Shown here: one piece after another, positions 1-11,000 of the stretch | Layout: each line of letters starts with the position of its first letter | Position numbering within the stretch: position 1 is the stretch's first letter | Assembly: GCA_018350325.1 (NCBI GenBank) | Contig: JAEVLN010000006.1 | Location: forward strand, 1,812,693 to 1,876,692 | Source of the DNA: Globodera rostochiensis | Lineage: Eukaryota > Nematoda > Chromadorea > Rhabditida > Heteroderidae | Direction: 5' to 3' | DNA length: 64,000 bases | Program-made: the position numbers and the translations under genes | The notes under the pieces: generated by a model | Told to the model about the DNA's origin: nothing | The model's database searches: none | What the model saw: the letters and a program-made list of their open reading frames with translations, nothing else

Positions 1-153
1 GATGCGCACATATGATTGCTCATCAGATCCAGCTCGTCATATTTGAGCTTGAATCTGATGTGACGATCATATAGGAGATGTGATTACATGATGCTAATTT
101 GAACGGACATATGATTTATCAGACATCACATCCCTGATGTGACGTTAATTTGA

Positions 154-318
154 ATAGGCCCCTGGCTGGGGAGTTCCTGCGATCACTGAGGCAGGACTCC
201 TGTGGCGAGGCTCCACCATTGCACTTTCGGTTGGGGCTGACCCGCAGGGCGGTCCCGAACTGGGATAGGCCCACAGCTAAATTTTTGAGTGCGGGGGACG
301 GCGTTCGCGCCTCCCCTT
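154..318 (+). ncRNA. U1 snRNA-like copy with altered 5' end (probable pseudogene)
   Basis: From CCTGGCTGGGG onward this matches the second U1 copy at 58599-58762 nearly base for base. It includes the CATTGCACTTTCGGTTGGGG region, the Sm site AAATTTTTGA near 280-290, and the terminal stem-loop GGGGGACGGCGTTCGCGCCTCCCC. The first ten bases differ: where functional U1 has ACTTACCTG for pairing with 5' splice sites, this copy reads GGCCCCTG. The RNA body is conserved while the recognition sequence is lost. It is probably a retro- or DNA-duplicated pseudogene; a variant U1 is possible but less likely. Confidence 0.8.
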
Positions 319-388
319 TAAAAGACAATCCTTTGGACGGCAGGTTTACCTGCTGCCAATTATATTGCATTTTATTCTTACAAATTTA

Positions 389-791
389 CTAAACAAATAA
401 TACAAAAAGAAGCCGAAAAGCCTCTGAACATATTCTGATCACAGTTTGTTCACAATACATTGGCCAAATGAACAGGGGAGCCTGAACCAAAAAGGCGGCA
501 GCCAAAAAGGCAAACGTTGACCCCACCCCTCCATTGGAATGATCGGCTTCATCTCGACTATGCGCAACATTTAAACGATACAGAGTTTGTGCCGATGCCA
601 ACAATCCTGCCCCGTTTTGATCGGATCTAAAATTTGCTAAATCAATTTTAGAATTAATTTACAAACATTTTTGATAAAATATATATTTTATATAAATCCA
701 AACCTTTTTCACATTCATTTTTTGCTGTCGATTGACTAATAAACGCCAACAAAACGGCAATTATCAAATATTTGTGTGAATAAAACATCAT
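389..791 (-). pseudogene. Secreted family 2, copy X (frameshifted)
   Basis: Exon 1 (791-704) encodes a clear signal peptide, M-M-F-Y-S-H-K-Y-L-I-I-A-V-L-L, followed by QSTAKNECEK. It ends at a GTTTGG donor in phase 1. Exon 2 begins at 626 after TTTTAG with an expected D-P-I-K-T-G-Q start. A single base is missing relative to the sibling copies at 28871 and 53522 (GCAGGATTG against GCAGGAATTG), which breaks the frame. An open frame continues in another phase to 389. The family is not recognised. The signal peptide suggests a secreted protein, and this copy is probably dead. Exon 1 and its flanks match 53350-53450 in inverted orientation. Confidence 0.6.
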
Positions 792-954
792 TCACTTGCC
801 ATAATATTTTTTAAATTTAATTTTTTATTATATTAATTAATTATTTGTGTCCGGGCGTATTTATTCATTATTTAAATGTTCACGGGGAAATAAAATATTA
901 ATTTTTATGTGCATACGAAAGAGTTTAAATACGAATATTCCATTTGCGATAAGC

Positions 955-1303
955 TTTAAATTCATTTTTGTAATGTGAATTCTTTGTTTAATACTAACTA
1001 TAATATATTTTCTCTTCTTTGGGATTCCGAATGTTTTATTGAAGATATCGTATATACTGTTTTAATCCCCCACCCTGTAATAATCCCCCACTCTCTGAGT
1101 AGCTGAACTCACAAAACCCTTTTCTGTAATAATCTCGCACCCCCTAATAATGTCGCCCTTTCTGAGGAGGTTGAAAAATAATTCCTCATGGGGGATTAAA
1201 AAAGTTATACGATATGCTTCAATAAAACATTCGGAACCAAAGATGAGAAAAATATATTATAGTTATTAAACAAAGAATTCACATTACAAAAATGAATTTA
1301 TTA
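955..1303. repeat. Hairpin (inverted-repeat) element
   Basis: Arms of about 60-110 bases read toward each other. The left arm (about 958-1055) contains TTCTTTGTTTAATACTAACT and TTTGGGATTCCGAATGTTTT. The right arm (about 1213-1300) contains the reverse complements. The spacer carries repeats of AATCCCCCA. Related pieces occur at 36580-36740 and, reversed, at 53035-53110. No coding sequence is seen. Confidence 0.55.
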
Positions 1304-1435
1304 TTTTTGGCCAAGATTTGCGAGAATAAAATCCTGATTTTCAGGATATCCAGATCGACAAAAATTCCATGATTTCGGATCAGCGTCCAGGTCCTGTCTG
1401 ATCTCTTAGAACTTCAGGTTCAGAACGTTTATTTT

Positions 1436-1525
1436 GTGGAAGATTAACCGATCATCGCTATGAACCGGGCACACCAGAATTCGTCGAATATCTTGAGGCA
1501 CTCATTTTGACGCAAAAGTGATTAT
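1436..1525 (+). pseudogene. Fossil exon 2 fragment of secreted family 1
   Basis: The translation contains R-Y-E-P-G-T-P-E-F-V-E followed by ALIL. This matches the most conserved block of family 1 exon 2 (YEPGTPEFVDFVESLIL) in copies A-F. It is isolated from any signal-peptide exon, and stops follow. A reverse-orientation relative lies at 62420-62600, so this fragment and its flank (1305-1510) were duplicated in inverted orientation. Confidence 0.6.
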
Positions 1526-2530
1526 CTACTAATTGTTTAATCGATTAATTACCAATTTTTGCCTGTATTGCCTGGATTTTTTTGATTAACGCAAAACTGA
1601 ACATTTTGTGAAAATTGCTCTGTTTGCAGAACAAAAACCACACATATGGGGAAAGATTAATGGGGATTTTCCCACAATTTTAGCCGGTCATTTTCATAAT
1701 TTTTTCCATTGCCCACTAATCGGTAAATTACTTATAATAAAAAGTTTCAGAGACTTTCGAATATTTCCTCTCATAATTTAACAAATTGCGAGTTAAACCA
1801 ATAGAATTTATTTTTAATGAAAACGTTAACAAATTCGGGGGGGGTAAGCAAATTTAATCTAGTCATAGAATTGAATTTGTGTGAATACATCATTCACTTG
1901 CCTTCATTTTAAATTTAATTCTTATTATATTTAAATACATTTCTTCCATTTGCGTAATATGCTTTTTCGATGTTTAATCAATTAAATGTTAATGGGCAAC
2001 TGCGCAGAGATGCCAGTGCCATTCTCAAACTCCAAATCAATTGAATTATTTTAGTTTGTGTTCTGTGCTTTATTTGTTTCAACAAATAAATTATTATTTT
2101 TTTATTAGAATTAAAATTCTGACTTATTTTTTAGAGGTTGTAAATTTCAGTCCCCAGGTATAAAGAAAGGACACTTCAGTATAGGAAGCTGTAGTAAATC
2201 CGCTTTAAAGGCGTAGCGACAAAAAAAATTTTGGCCATTTTTTGTTTTCAGCACAAAAGAAAACTTATAAATAGAGATGGGATTTTCACGTTTTTGTAGA
2301 ATAGGGGACAACGAGAGAATGTTTGTTTGTGCTTTGAATGTGTACTAACGTCATAAATAGTTAAATAACTAAAAATCCCCCGGTTTTTTGATCCTATTTT
2401 GAGATTTTTCGGTCCTATAAGTAGCAGCCCTGGTTATATAATTTTATGAAAACCCAAAGTTTAAAAAAAACAAATTTAGGAGGCGGGTTTCAATAGCCAA
2501 AGGGCAATTTTTACGCTCAGGGCATCCGAC
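1526..2530. other. Gene-free AT-rich stretch with dispersed repeats
   Basis: I see no supportable gene here. The segment at about 2030-2120 (ATTTGTTTCAACAAATAAAT and flanks) recurs at 32960, 36080, 44210, 48470 and 52900, next to copies of secreted family 1. It is therefore part of the duplicated unit. The words CCTATTTTGAGATTTTT and CAGCCCTGGTTATATAA near 2390-2440 recur inverted near 32110-32160 and 41050. Confidence 0.4.
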
Positions 2531-2539
2531 TTTGAATTC

Positions 2540-2665
2540 CATAAAATTATCGTAGACGGTTGACGAGTTTGACTAAAATTGCGATGGAAGAAACGGCTTC
2601 ATTAAAAGCATTATCACAAAAAGCCAAAAGCGAGAGGGGAGCTTATAAAAACGGAAAATAAAATG
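2540..2665 (+). pseudogene. Fossil exon 3 fragment of secreted family 1
   Basis: Bases 2550-2620 translate as R-R-R-L-T-S-L-T-K-I-A-M-E-E-T-A-S-L-K-A. They resemble the start of family 1 exon 3 (RKRLDDLAEKAMEETAPLKA). The same fragment occurs in the same place relative to promoters at about 31925-31995, 40855-40935 and 52440-52500. It marks the edge of the duplicated unit and is not a working exon. Confidence 0.55.
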
Positions 2666-2771
2666 AAAAAGATAAATAAATTTTAGTAAAGTAAATCCTA
2701 AAAAGAAAAATCAATTTTAGTAATGTAATTTCTAAAAATAAAAGCAATGAAAGCACAAATTTTTTGGAATC

Positions 2772-2990
2772 ATGCCATTCTTGGGGGCTTGGGGATGGCA
2801 CCCGCGCGCGCCAATGTCAAATTATGCCACCAAATGCACTTTGCACGCTTTTACTCCAATTTTGGTGATCAATGATCATATGCCATGCCTTGGGGGCTTG
2901 GGGATGGCACCCGCGCGCGCCAATGCCAAATTATGCCACAAATTTTTTGAGGGCAATATAAAAACCCCCAGTGCGTAGTGTCATCAGATC
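2772..2990 (+). promoter_or_regulatory. Promoter of copy A: ATGCCA cluster plus TATA box
   Basis: Five ATGCCA hexamers lie at 2772, 2824, 2880, 2923 and 2933. They sit within two copies of a GC-rich unit (TTGGGGGCTTGGGGATGGCA then CGCGCGCGCCAATG). ATGCCA is the published DOG-box core of dorsal-gland effector promoters in potato cyst nematodes. AATATAAAAACCCCCAG at about 2955 looks like a TATA box, and the conserved AGTGTCATCAGATCATTCTA follows about 25 bases later. The start codon is at 3069, preceded by a T-run ending in AG that could be a trans-splice acceptor. Confidence 0.65.
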
Positions 2991-3068
2991 ATTCTAAACC
3001 CATTTTTTTAAACAATTATTTAAAAAAAATTATTTATAAAAACATAATTCTTTTTTTTTTAGAAAAAA

Positions 3069-4775
3069 ATGAAACTCTTCACAATGCTTATGTTGCGTTG
3101 TGCGCTTATAATGCTTTTGTCTCCGCTTCTTCAAAATGGAACTTTGGCAACTTTGGGAGAATGGGAGAAATCGTGCCAGAAATTGGAAGAATGGACGGTA
3201 TCGTGCCATAAAATGGTCAATACCATTTCATTTGCACTACGCTTAATCACTTTGGGTTAGTTAAATTCTTTGGCTTTGTCCTAATTTTGTAAGTAAAACA
3301 GGGATCGCATCGAAAGTTAATTCAAAATCAGTACACTAGACACAAAATATCAGATTTTACAAATTTTTGCATTTTTCATTAATGAATTTGATAATTAACC
3401 AGATAATCTAAGCCGTTTTCCTGAAACCAAGAAATCGCTGGACAAAGTGAATAAATTTCCACTCGAAGGAATGGACGAACTTTTGGATCATCGACTACAA
3501 AAACCTCTAAAACTTGCAAAATTCATTTTCAATAAATTATTGAATGAAGTTGAACATTCTGGACTGGAGAAGGACAAAAAATATTTGGAGAATTTATTGT
3601 TCAAGATACATTCAATTGCAATGGGAATTGACAAGGAGTTCAACACGTTCATCTTCGAGGTGCAGCTGGAGCTCATCAAGAAGGTCAAATGGACGTCGGA
3701 AAGCAAGACAGAATTGGCAAAAAAATTTTCGAATCTTTGCGAATTGTCACAAAAAATTCCGTCTTATTGTAACCCGGAATCGTTTAGCCGCGCATTTATA
3801 TGGGCATCAGGAATGAGTCGACCTCAATATGAACCGGGCACACCAGAATTTGTCGATTTTGTTGAGTCACTCATTCTGAACGCAAAACTGAACATTTTGA
3901 AGAAAGAATTGGCAGCAAAAATTGCTGTGTTTGCACAACAACAACAACCATTCATTGATGGGGACGGATTTATGGCATTTTCCCACAACTTTAAAAATGA
4001 ATGGAACAAAATTAAACAACAAATGGACCAAGTTAACAATAATGATATTGCTTCCACAATGGCAAGCTGATTTTTTTTCAATAATACACAGTAGATTTTA
4101 TAAATATATTTATATTAAGAGACTTTATCGTAAAAAGTTGGACGATTTGGCGAAAACGGCGATGGAAGAAACGGATCCATTAAAAGCCATTATCACCGAA
4201 AAGCTTGACCAACTGATCACAAAATGCCAAAATTCGAGTGGGAAGTTTAACGAAGAAGAAGCATCAAACCAGCTGGTTGCGACAAAAGAAAAGGGTACAT
4301 CGAAAAACCTTCTCAAACTAATTCTGGGATCGAACATAAGTAAACAAAAAAAACAAAAAGAAGAAGCTAAAAAGAAAGAAATTGATGCAATGAAAGAGAT
4401 TATAAACGACATTGGCATGTTTGATGGTGCCGCATATAAACTACTTGTACGCTTTGAACATGGGGAATTCGGCAAAACTGACTTTTGTGCTAAATTAAAA
4501 AAGGCTGTTGCGGAAGACAAGAAAATGGTCTCAACGGCTTATCAAGTCAAGGTAATATACGGTACTTTTCTGTTGTAGACAAATTGTACGGTACTTTCTG
4601 TTATAATAAATTGTACGGTTCTCTATAGACAATTGTACGGTATTTTTTGTTATAGACAAATTGTACGGTACTTTCAAATCCAGCAGGTAATTTACGGTGC
4701 AATTTTGTTGCGCGGTTTTTAAATAATTGGCTATTTTTAAAACTCAATAAATATTTTTAGGACAACGAGTTGTGA
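3069..4775 (+). CDS. Secreted family 1 protein, copy A (effector candidate)
   Basis: The exons are 3069-3255, 3403-4031 (or reading on to a stop at 4070), 4120-4551 and 4761-4775. Phases agree at each junction. Exon 1 encodes a signal peptide (MKLFTMLMLRCALIMLLSPL, likely cut after GTLA) and a short mature start with two cysteines. Exon 2 is a helical, charged core with the family block YEPGTPEFVDFVESLIL. Exon 3 is lysine/glutamate-rich and ends with I-G-M-F-D-G-A-A-Y-K-L-L-V-R-F-E-H and AYQVK. Exon 4 encodes only DNEL and the stop. The family is not recognised. The signal peptide, multicopy state and ATGCCA promoter suggest a gland-secreted effector (inference). The exon 2 donor is the least certain point. 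Confidence 0.75.
4552..4680 (+). repeat. Short tandem repeats in last intron of copy A
   Basis: The intron begins GTAATATACGGTACTTTTCT. It then repeats a unit of about 28 bases (ACAAATTGTACGGTACTTTC) four to five times with variation. Every other family 1 copy carries the same type of array in this intron, with differing unit number. Confidence 0.6.
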
Positions 4776-4968
4776 CGGACCAAGTGATGGATGTGACTGA
4801 CGGATGAAGTGTATTTGGAGCTGTTTACTCATTTATTTCGCGATTTTTTTGGCTTTCTTTTTCTTTTATCTTTCATTTCGGTTTAGAATTTAGTCGTATT
4901 TTCATAAACTTTGTACTTTTTATTCGATTATCGGCATTAGGCACTCAATCAGTTGGGTTTTGACCAGT

Positions 4969-5060
4969 GATGTCCCGGTTCTGTATTTTGGCGGTTCCGG
5001 GAACCGGTTCCAAAAACGGGGCCGGATTCAGGGTTTCGATTTCATGGATTTAGCAGCATT
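4969..5060. mobile_element. Partial MITE, CAGTGATGTCCCGGTTC family
   Basis: The terminus CAGTGATGTCCCGGTTC is followed by reiterated GGTTCCGGGAACCGGTTCC words. The opposite terminus (GGAACCGGGACATCACTG) is seen in a relative at about 44820-44935. No duplicated flank could be identified here, so it is probably truncated. Confidence 0.4.
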
Positions 5061-5309
5061 TTGCGGATTTTTGAACAGCTGATTAATATTTTTTTAAATG
5101 CACTTTTTTAACTCATAATTTGCTTGGTTTCCTAATCAAAATTTTGATACCATTCGAATTCTCTTGACGAGAGGAGTCTGATGGAAAAACAAAAGTTGTT
5201 GGATTTTTTCCTGAGTGATTAGGTTTTTGCACTTTTTTGGAGATTTTTTAATTTGGCATTTGTTCGTTCATCATTTTATACTTCTTTTTGTGCGCGAGTT
5301 TTGACAAAA

Positions 5310-5415
5310 ACAACAATACTGACTTCTGTGCTGAATTAGAAAAGGCTGTTGCGGAAGACAAGAAAATGGTCTCAAAGGCATATAAAGTCCAGCAAATAAT
5401 TTACGGTGCATTTCT
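5310..5415 (+). pseudogene. Fossil 3' part of family 1 exon 3
   Basis: The sequence translates with D-F-C-A-E-L-E-K-A-V-A-E-D-K-K-M-V and continues SKAYKV. This matches the end of exon 3 in copies A-F, but it lacks everything upstream and a proper donor. It lies just downstream of copy A. Confidence 0.6.
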
Positions 5416-5439
5416 GTTGCGCGGTTCGCCTTTTAACAA

Positions 5440-8040
5440 AGGATAAATCCTCGAATGAATTAGTATTTTAAATTAGGGTTCAGCCCCGACCCCTCGGGGT
5501 CGGGAAAGTCGGGGGTCAAGGAGGCCGGGGTTGGCAATGTCGGGGCTCGGGGTCAGGGTTGAAGAAATTTATGTTCATACATTTTTTCCCATAAAAATTT
5601 CAGCAATAAAGCTTTACTAGGCAAGTATAAAATATTTTATTTAAAATCATTCATCATCATTAAAATCTTAAGAGTGAAGGCAATTTTGTAGTTCGAAATC
5701 AAAAAACCAAAGTGGGCGGGGGGCTTAATAAGTTAGAAAATGTTTACAAATTGTTTTCTCCACTATTTAAATAATTTGGCTATTTTTAAAACTCAAAAAA
5801 TATTTTTAGGACAACGAGTTGCGACAGACTAAGCGCGAGAATTTAGGCATTTTTTGGGCAACTTTTCCCTTCCTACCATAACTGTCGGGCACATTTTTTA
5901 GCCAAATAACCCGAAAGCCCGGCTGGTTAAAGCATTTTATATGTTTGCTTGATTTTTTGTGAGTGTGTCTAATTTTACACTAATTAGATTCATTTTTTTG
6001 CAGAAATTTTTTGAAAACCGAATCACAATTGTTAGGCTCTACTAAACCGGTGACTAAAGCAGATCACAAAAATGTCATGTCAAGCTTTTTGGGTTTTCGA
6101 TCCGTTCTTTCGTTGTGTTGAAGAGTCAAGACTTTAGCACAAAAGTCACACCAATACTCACCATCTGTGAGGGGGGGGGGCATGCATTTTTTGCGGATTT
6201 CGCCGGAGGGGGGGGGGAGGGCTAATTGCATTTTTCGCGGATTTGGCCAGACGCAGTTGTTGTTTTTTGCGGCGGCTGGCATTCACTGCCGCTTTGCTGC
6301 CAGTCGATCCGATTGACGAGACGCCCCCCCCCCGGGGGAAAAAGTGATTAGGTAAGCCCCCCCCCCCGCCCCTCCCCCGGGGGAAGGAACAAAGTGATTA
6401 ATTTGAAGGATCGATGGATCGCTCGACACACATTTTATACCCTCACTGGTGTTCAACATTTATTAGCCTTTTAATATGCACTTTTATTTGAAGAAAAATG
6501 CTTAATTAGAAAAGAAACAACTTGCCACATTATTCTAAAATTTTCTGTGACCTTCTCATTAAATTGAATTTTAAAATCCTTTTTTATATGTATGAACAAC
6601 TCTTTCATTTTCACATGGGTTAACAAATTCCATTTTCTGCAAAAAGGAAAATCGAATTTTCGACAATTGCCTCAAGCAAAGTGACAAATTTTCGGCTGGA
6701 ACTCGCCGTGTAAAATCCATTCTCACATTCATAGCCCCGTCAAAAAATATTCCATTGCCAATTTTAGTGGGACATAAATTATTCAAAATTCCATTAATCA
6801 AAAAAAAAATGACATTATGAACCTCTGAATTTTAAAAACATCCACAAAATAGGCACTGGAAACCTCAACATAAGCCGATTTCCTGTCAGGAGAAGCATCA
6901 TTTTTTTTTGGATATTTTTGCAAAAAAGATATATTAAGGGGGTGCTTTTTTGTTTATTTTTGCATTTTTTTAAAATGAATTTTTCGATAAAAAAGCAAAA
7001 TAGGCATTTATAAACATAAAAAGTCTTTTTTTTTGACTAATTTTTGAATTTAACCGATGCTCAAAGATCATATAATTTTGGCACATTTTCCTCGAAACTC
7101 ATTGGGGAATAAGTTAATTAAATAGAACATTTTTTCAACAACTGTCGCCAAAATTTGGCCAAATAATTTTCTCGTTTCATTTCATTTATTGATTTTTCGT
7201 GATACGCAATTTTAAGGGTTAACATTTTTTTTTTGAATTTTCTTAAAATTTATTTTTTCTGACTTTTTGGTTTTGTTAAGCCGCGCCGCCATTCATTACA
7301 TTTTCGTCCACCACCCAAAAAAAAAAAATTTTTGGTGGCGGTGGGCTTAATTTTGCCCCCACACCATTGGCACCCGCCCGACCACAAAAATTCCCCCGAG
7401 GGCATTAGAGTGCCGTCGTTTTTTACTGCTTTCTGCTTTTTTTGGGAGAGGAAATTAATTGCGAAAATTTGACGATTGTTGGCACGGCACGACCTTCACA
7501 GTAAACAGTTAAAACATTCTCTATCTTTTCTTTTGGAACAAAAAAAAAAAGAACAACTTTTGCTGTACAGTTTTTGTTTGTTTGTTTGAAGAAAATTGGA
7601 AATTTATTTTTGTTGCAAAAATTTGTTAGACCAATAAATTGGGTATTGTTTTTTTGGCAGAAGTCAATGTAAAAAACCTGCGTGCTTTTCAGCCACTTTT
7701 ATTTAAAATTTTGAAAAAAAATTCAATCTTTTTTCATGCCCTCTGACATGATTTGTTAAACCAAAAAAAAATACGAGGAAGTTGATAAGGAGAAAAAATA
7801 ATTCAAATCTCGCCGAAAAACCCGGGATTAACGGACAAAAACCAAAGATTTGTAAATTTTGAAAAAAAGAAAACTTAATATCATATAAGGGAAAATTTCA
7901 GTCCCAAAAAAGGACATTTCCGTCTCAATGGCCGATCCCACTCTACTCTAATTTTTATTAAAATTCCATGCAATGATAAATGAATGCTGTTAAGCGCCAA
8001 TCTTGATAATTATGTGTTTAATATTTAAATTTGACAAATC
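5440..8040. other. Gene-free repeat-rich interval
   Basis: I see no gene that I can support. The interval has a CCCCGACCCCTCGGGGTCGG-type patch at 5480-5560. It has G- and C-homopolymer tracts at 6170-6210 and 6325-6390; the latter is in two tandem GCCCCCC-n-AAAGTGATTA copies. A and T runs continue through 6900-7900. An open frame at 6064-6282 on the minus strand contains a single CxxC pair (YWCDFCAK) but nothing else to support a zinc finger gene. Confidence 0.4.
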
Positions 8041-8058
8041 CTTTTAAAAAAATTAATC

Positions 8059-11000
8059 ATGGCACATGCCATTCGGCTAATGCTTCTTCTGCTGCTCGTC
8101 AGCTGTTCGGTGTGGCCAAATCGGCACCAGTGTGCCTCAACAACGCTGCTCGTCTGGGCCGCAGTGATTGTGGCCAGTGAAATCGATCCGGGCGTCCATG
8201 CGCTGTTGTGGCGCGAGGTCGCGCGGCACGACAACAAAAATATAAGCGGTAATTTTGGTGTTAAAAAATTGGGTAAAAATATATAGGGCCGGCTGAGCCC
8301 CAGAAGGTTGAGTCACAGAAATTTGTGAGGCCCACTGAGTCCCAGAATAGGCCAACTGAGTTAGGGCCGGCTGAGCCCCAGAAGGCCAACTGAGTCACAG
8401 AAATTCGTAGGCCGACTGGGTTCCAGAAATTAATACTTTATTAATTATAATAAATAAATGAATTTTTTTTTGATTTTTAAATACTTTTTTAAAACAAAAT
8501 TTACACACAACTTTCATTCAGATTCAGCTAATGTAATTTTTAAGATCGTGCCATGAGTGCCACAATCTTGCAAAATCTCAACGGATACAATGAAGATGAC
8601 GTGGACGAGAATTCTGATGAGGAGCCCGTACATTACAGGCTGGAGAGACATCTGATGTCACGCTACAATAATCGGTGATTAAAATCAATTAAATTAGCTC
8701 AATAAAGTTAGCTAATTGTTAATAAAAATCAAAAATCCCGAACCCCAAAATGATTGGTCGGGATCCCGACAAATTCCGATCAATTTAGGGGTGGGAAAGT
8801 GAATTTTTTTTTGAAAAATAGTGCCAATTTTGAAAAAAGAGATCAACAATGGCCGGGAACCCGACCAAGTCCCTATCCCGATCAATCCCGGCATTCAAAA
8901 AACGGCTCCCGTGGGATTCCGACAAAATCCCGATGGAATCCAGAGCCCGTGCCGATCTTATTATTAGCTAATATAAAAACAGTGCTTAAATTAAATTTTT
9001 AAAAATGAATTATGTTTATATTTTAGATTAATTCCACGCCGATCAACGGCCAAGTAACACATTTTGAATTTAATTAAAACGCAAAAACAAAAATATTTTT
9101 CATTTCAGGCCTATACAGGTGCTATTCACAATTGGTCTCTACCAAATCATTGAAGTGAATGAACCACAACAATACATTTTACTCAATTCGTGGATCGTCG
9201 AGGTGCAAAAACATTGAAGAAAATTTTAAAAATAAAATTCTAAAAAAAAGATTGAAAAATCAACGATTTCGATTGCCTTTATTCGTCTAGCCAAAATGCT
9301 CTTCTCTCTATGATCATTGATCATTGATCAATTTCAAAGAAAAATAAAAGAAATTTTCACTCCCCGACCTTGACCCCCGGCTTTTTGACAACAAGAAACT
9401 TCGTCCCCGACTTTTGACCCCGAGAAACTCCGTCCCCGACTTTTTGACCCCGAGAAACTCCGTCCCCGACTTTTTGACCCCAAGAAACTCCGTCCCCGAC
9501 ATTTTGACCCCGAGAAACTCCGTCCCCGACTTTTTGACCACAAGAAACTCCGTCCCCGACTTTTTGACCCCGAGAAACTCCGTCCCCGACTTTTTGACCC
9601 CAAGAAACTCCGTCCCCGACTTTTTGACCCCGAGAAACTCCGTCCCCGACTTTTTGACCCCAAGAAACTCCGTCCCCGACTTTTTGACCCCGAACTCCGT
9701 CCCCGACTTTTTGACCCCGAGAAACTCCGTCCCCGACTTTTTGACCCCGAGAAATCCGTCCCCGACTTTTTGACCCCGAGAAACTCTGTCCCCGACTTTT
9801 TGACCCCGAGAAACTCCGTCCCCGACTTTTTGACCCCGAGAAACTCTGTCCCCGACTTTTTGACCCCGAGAAACTCCGTCCCCGACATTTTGACCCCGAG
9901 AAACTCCGTCCCCGACTTTTTGACCCCGAGAAACTCTGTCCCCGACTTTTTGACCCCGAGAAACTCCGTCCCCGACTTTTTGACCCCGAGAAATCCGTCC
10001 CCGACTTTTTGACCCCGAGAAACTCTGTCCCCGACTTTTTGACCCCGAGAAACTCCGTCCCCGACTTTTTGACCCCGAGAAACTCTGTCCCCGACTTTTT
10101 GACCCCGAGAAACTCCGTCCCCGACTTTTTGACTCCGAGAAACTCTGTCCCCGACTTTTTGACCCCGAGAAACTCCGTCCCCTACTTTTTGACTCCGAGA
10201 AACTCTGTCCCCGACTTTTTGACCCCGAGAAACTCCGTCCCCGACTTTTTGACCCCGAGAAATCCGTCCCCGACTTTTTGACCCCGAGAAACTCCGTCCC
10301 CGACTTGAAACTTCATTCCCGACTTCCCCCCCCCCGCCCCCGAAAACAAAGAGCAAAAAAGCGAATTTTAAGTATTAAAATAAAGTATTGTCCAAAAATT
10401 GTAAAAAAAAAATTACATAATTGTAAAATGCTTAATATTTAAAGCGTTGGCGTGACGACCTGCTCCACTGGACGCCGTCTCAATTTGGCGGCATGCGCGA
10501 AATTGTGTTGCCACGTGAAGCGGTCGGTATCAGCAGAATAATTAAATGAATAAAACAAATTTTTTTATTATTATTTTTGTAAAACTAATCAAAGACACCC
10601 CCCACTCTCCATTTTGAAATTTTGGCGCAATTTTAGTACACAATCTTGAATTTCGAGGTTTTCTTGGGTTTTCAACATCGAGACTCTCGGAACGCTTGAC
10701 GGGACTCCCGTCCGGGTCGTCCAAGAACGGTTTTGGGTGTTTTGGCATTGGTTTTTCTGGAATAATTAAACCATTATAATTTTATTGGGAAAAAACGCGT
10801 AGGTATGGATTCCGGACACAACATTGTACAATTCATTGGTGATGGACGATCAGCAAAGTCGTCGGATTCTCAACGTTAAAGTGCGCCAATGAAATTCGTC
10901 AAAATTCTTTAATATTTTGTTGTTTATCATTAAAAAAATTTAAAGGTAGCAAATTTCAGTTGAACACCTTGCAAAGGGAGCGATCAGCTCTGGTCGAGTG

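Noticed and set aside
2772..2978. Small frame over the GC-rich promoter unit
   Set aside because: The same unit is repeated upstream of every family 1 copy and contains the ATGCCA and TATA elements. It is regulatory, not coding.
6064..6282. Possible BED or C2H2 zinc finger (YWCDFCAK) on the minus strand
   Set aside because: There is only one CxxC pair, no His pair in the right place, and the frame runs through G-tract low-complexity DNA.
9334..10356. 340-residue minus-strand frame and several plus-strand frames over the 30-bp array
   Set aside because: The unit length is a multiple of three, so frames stay open by arithmetic. The array lies within an intron whose flanking exons join in phase.
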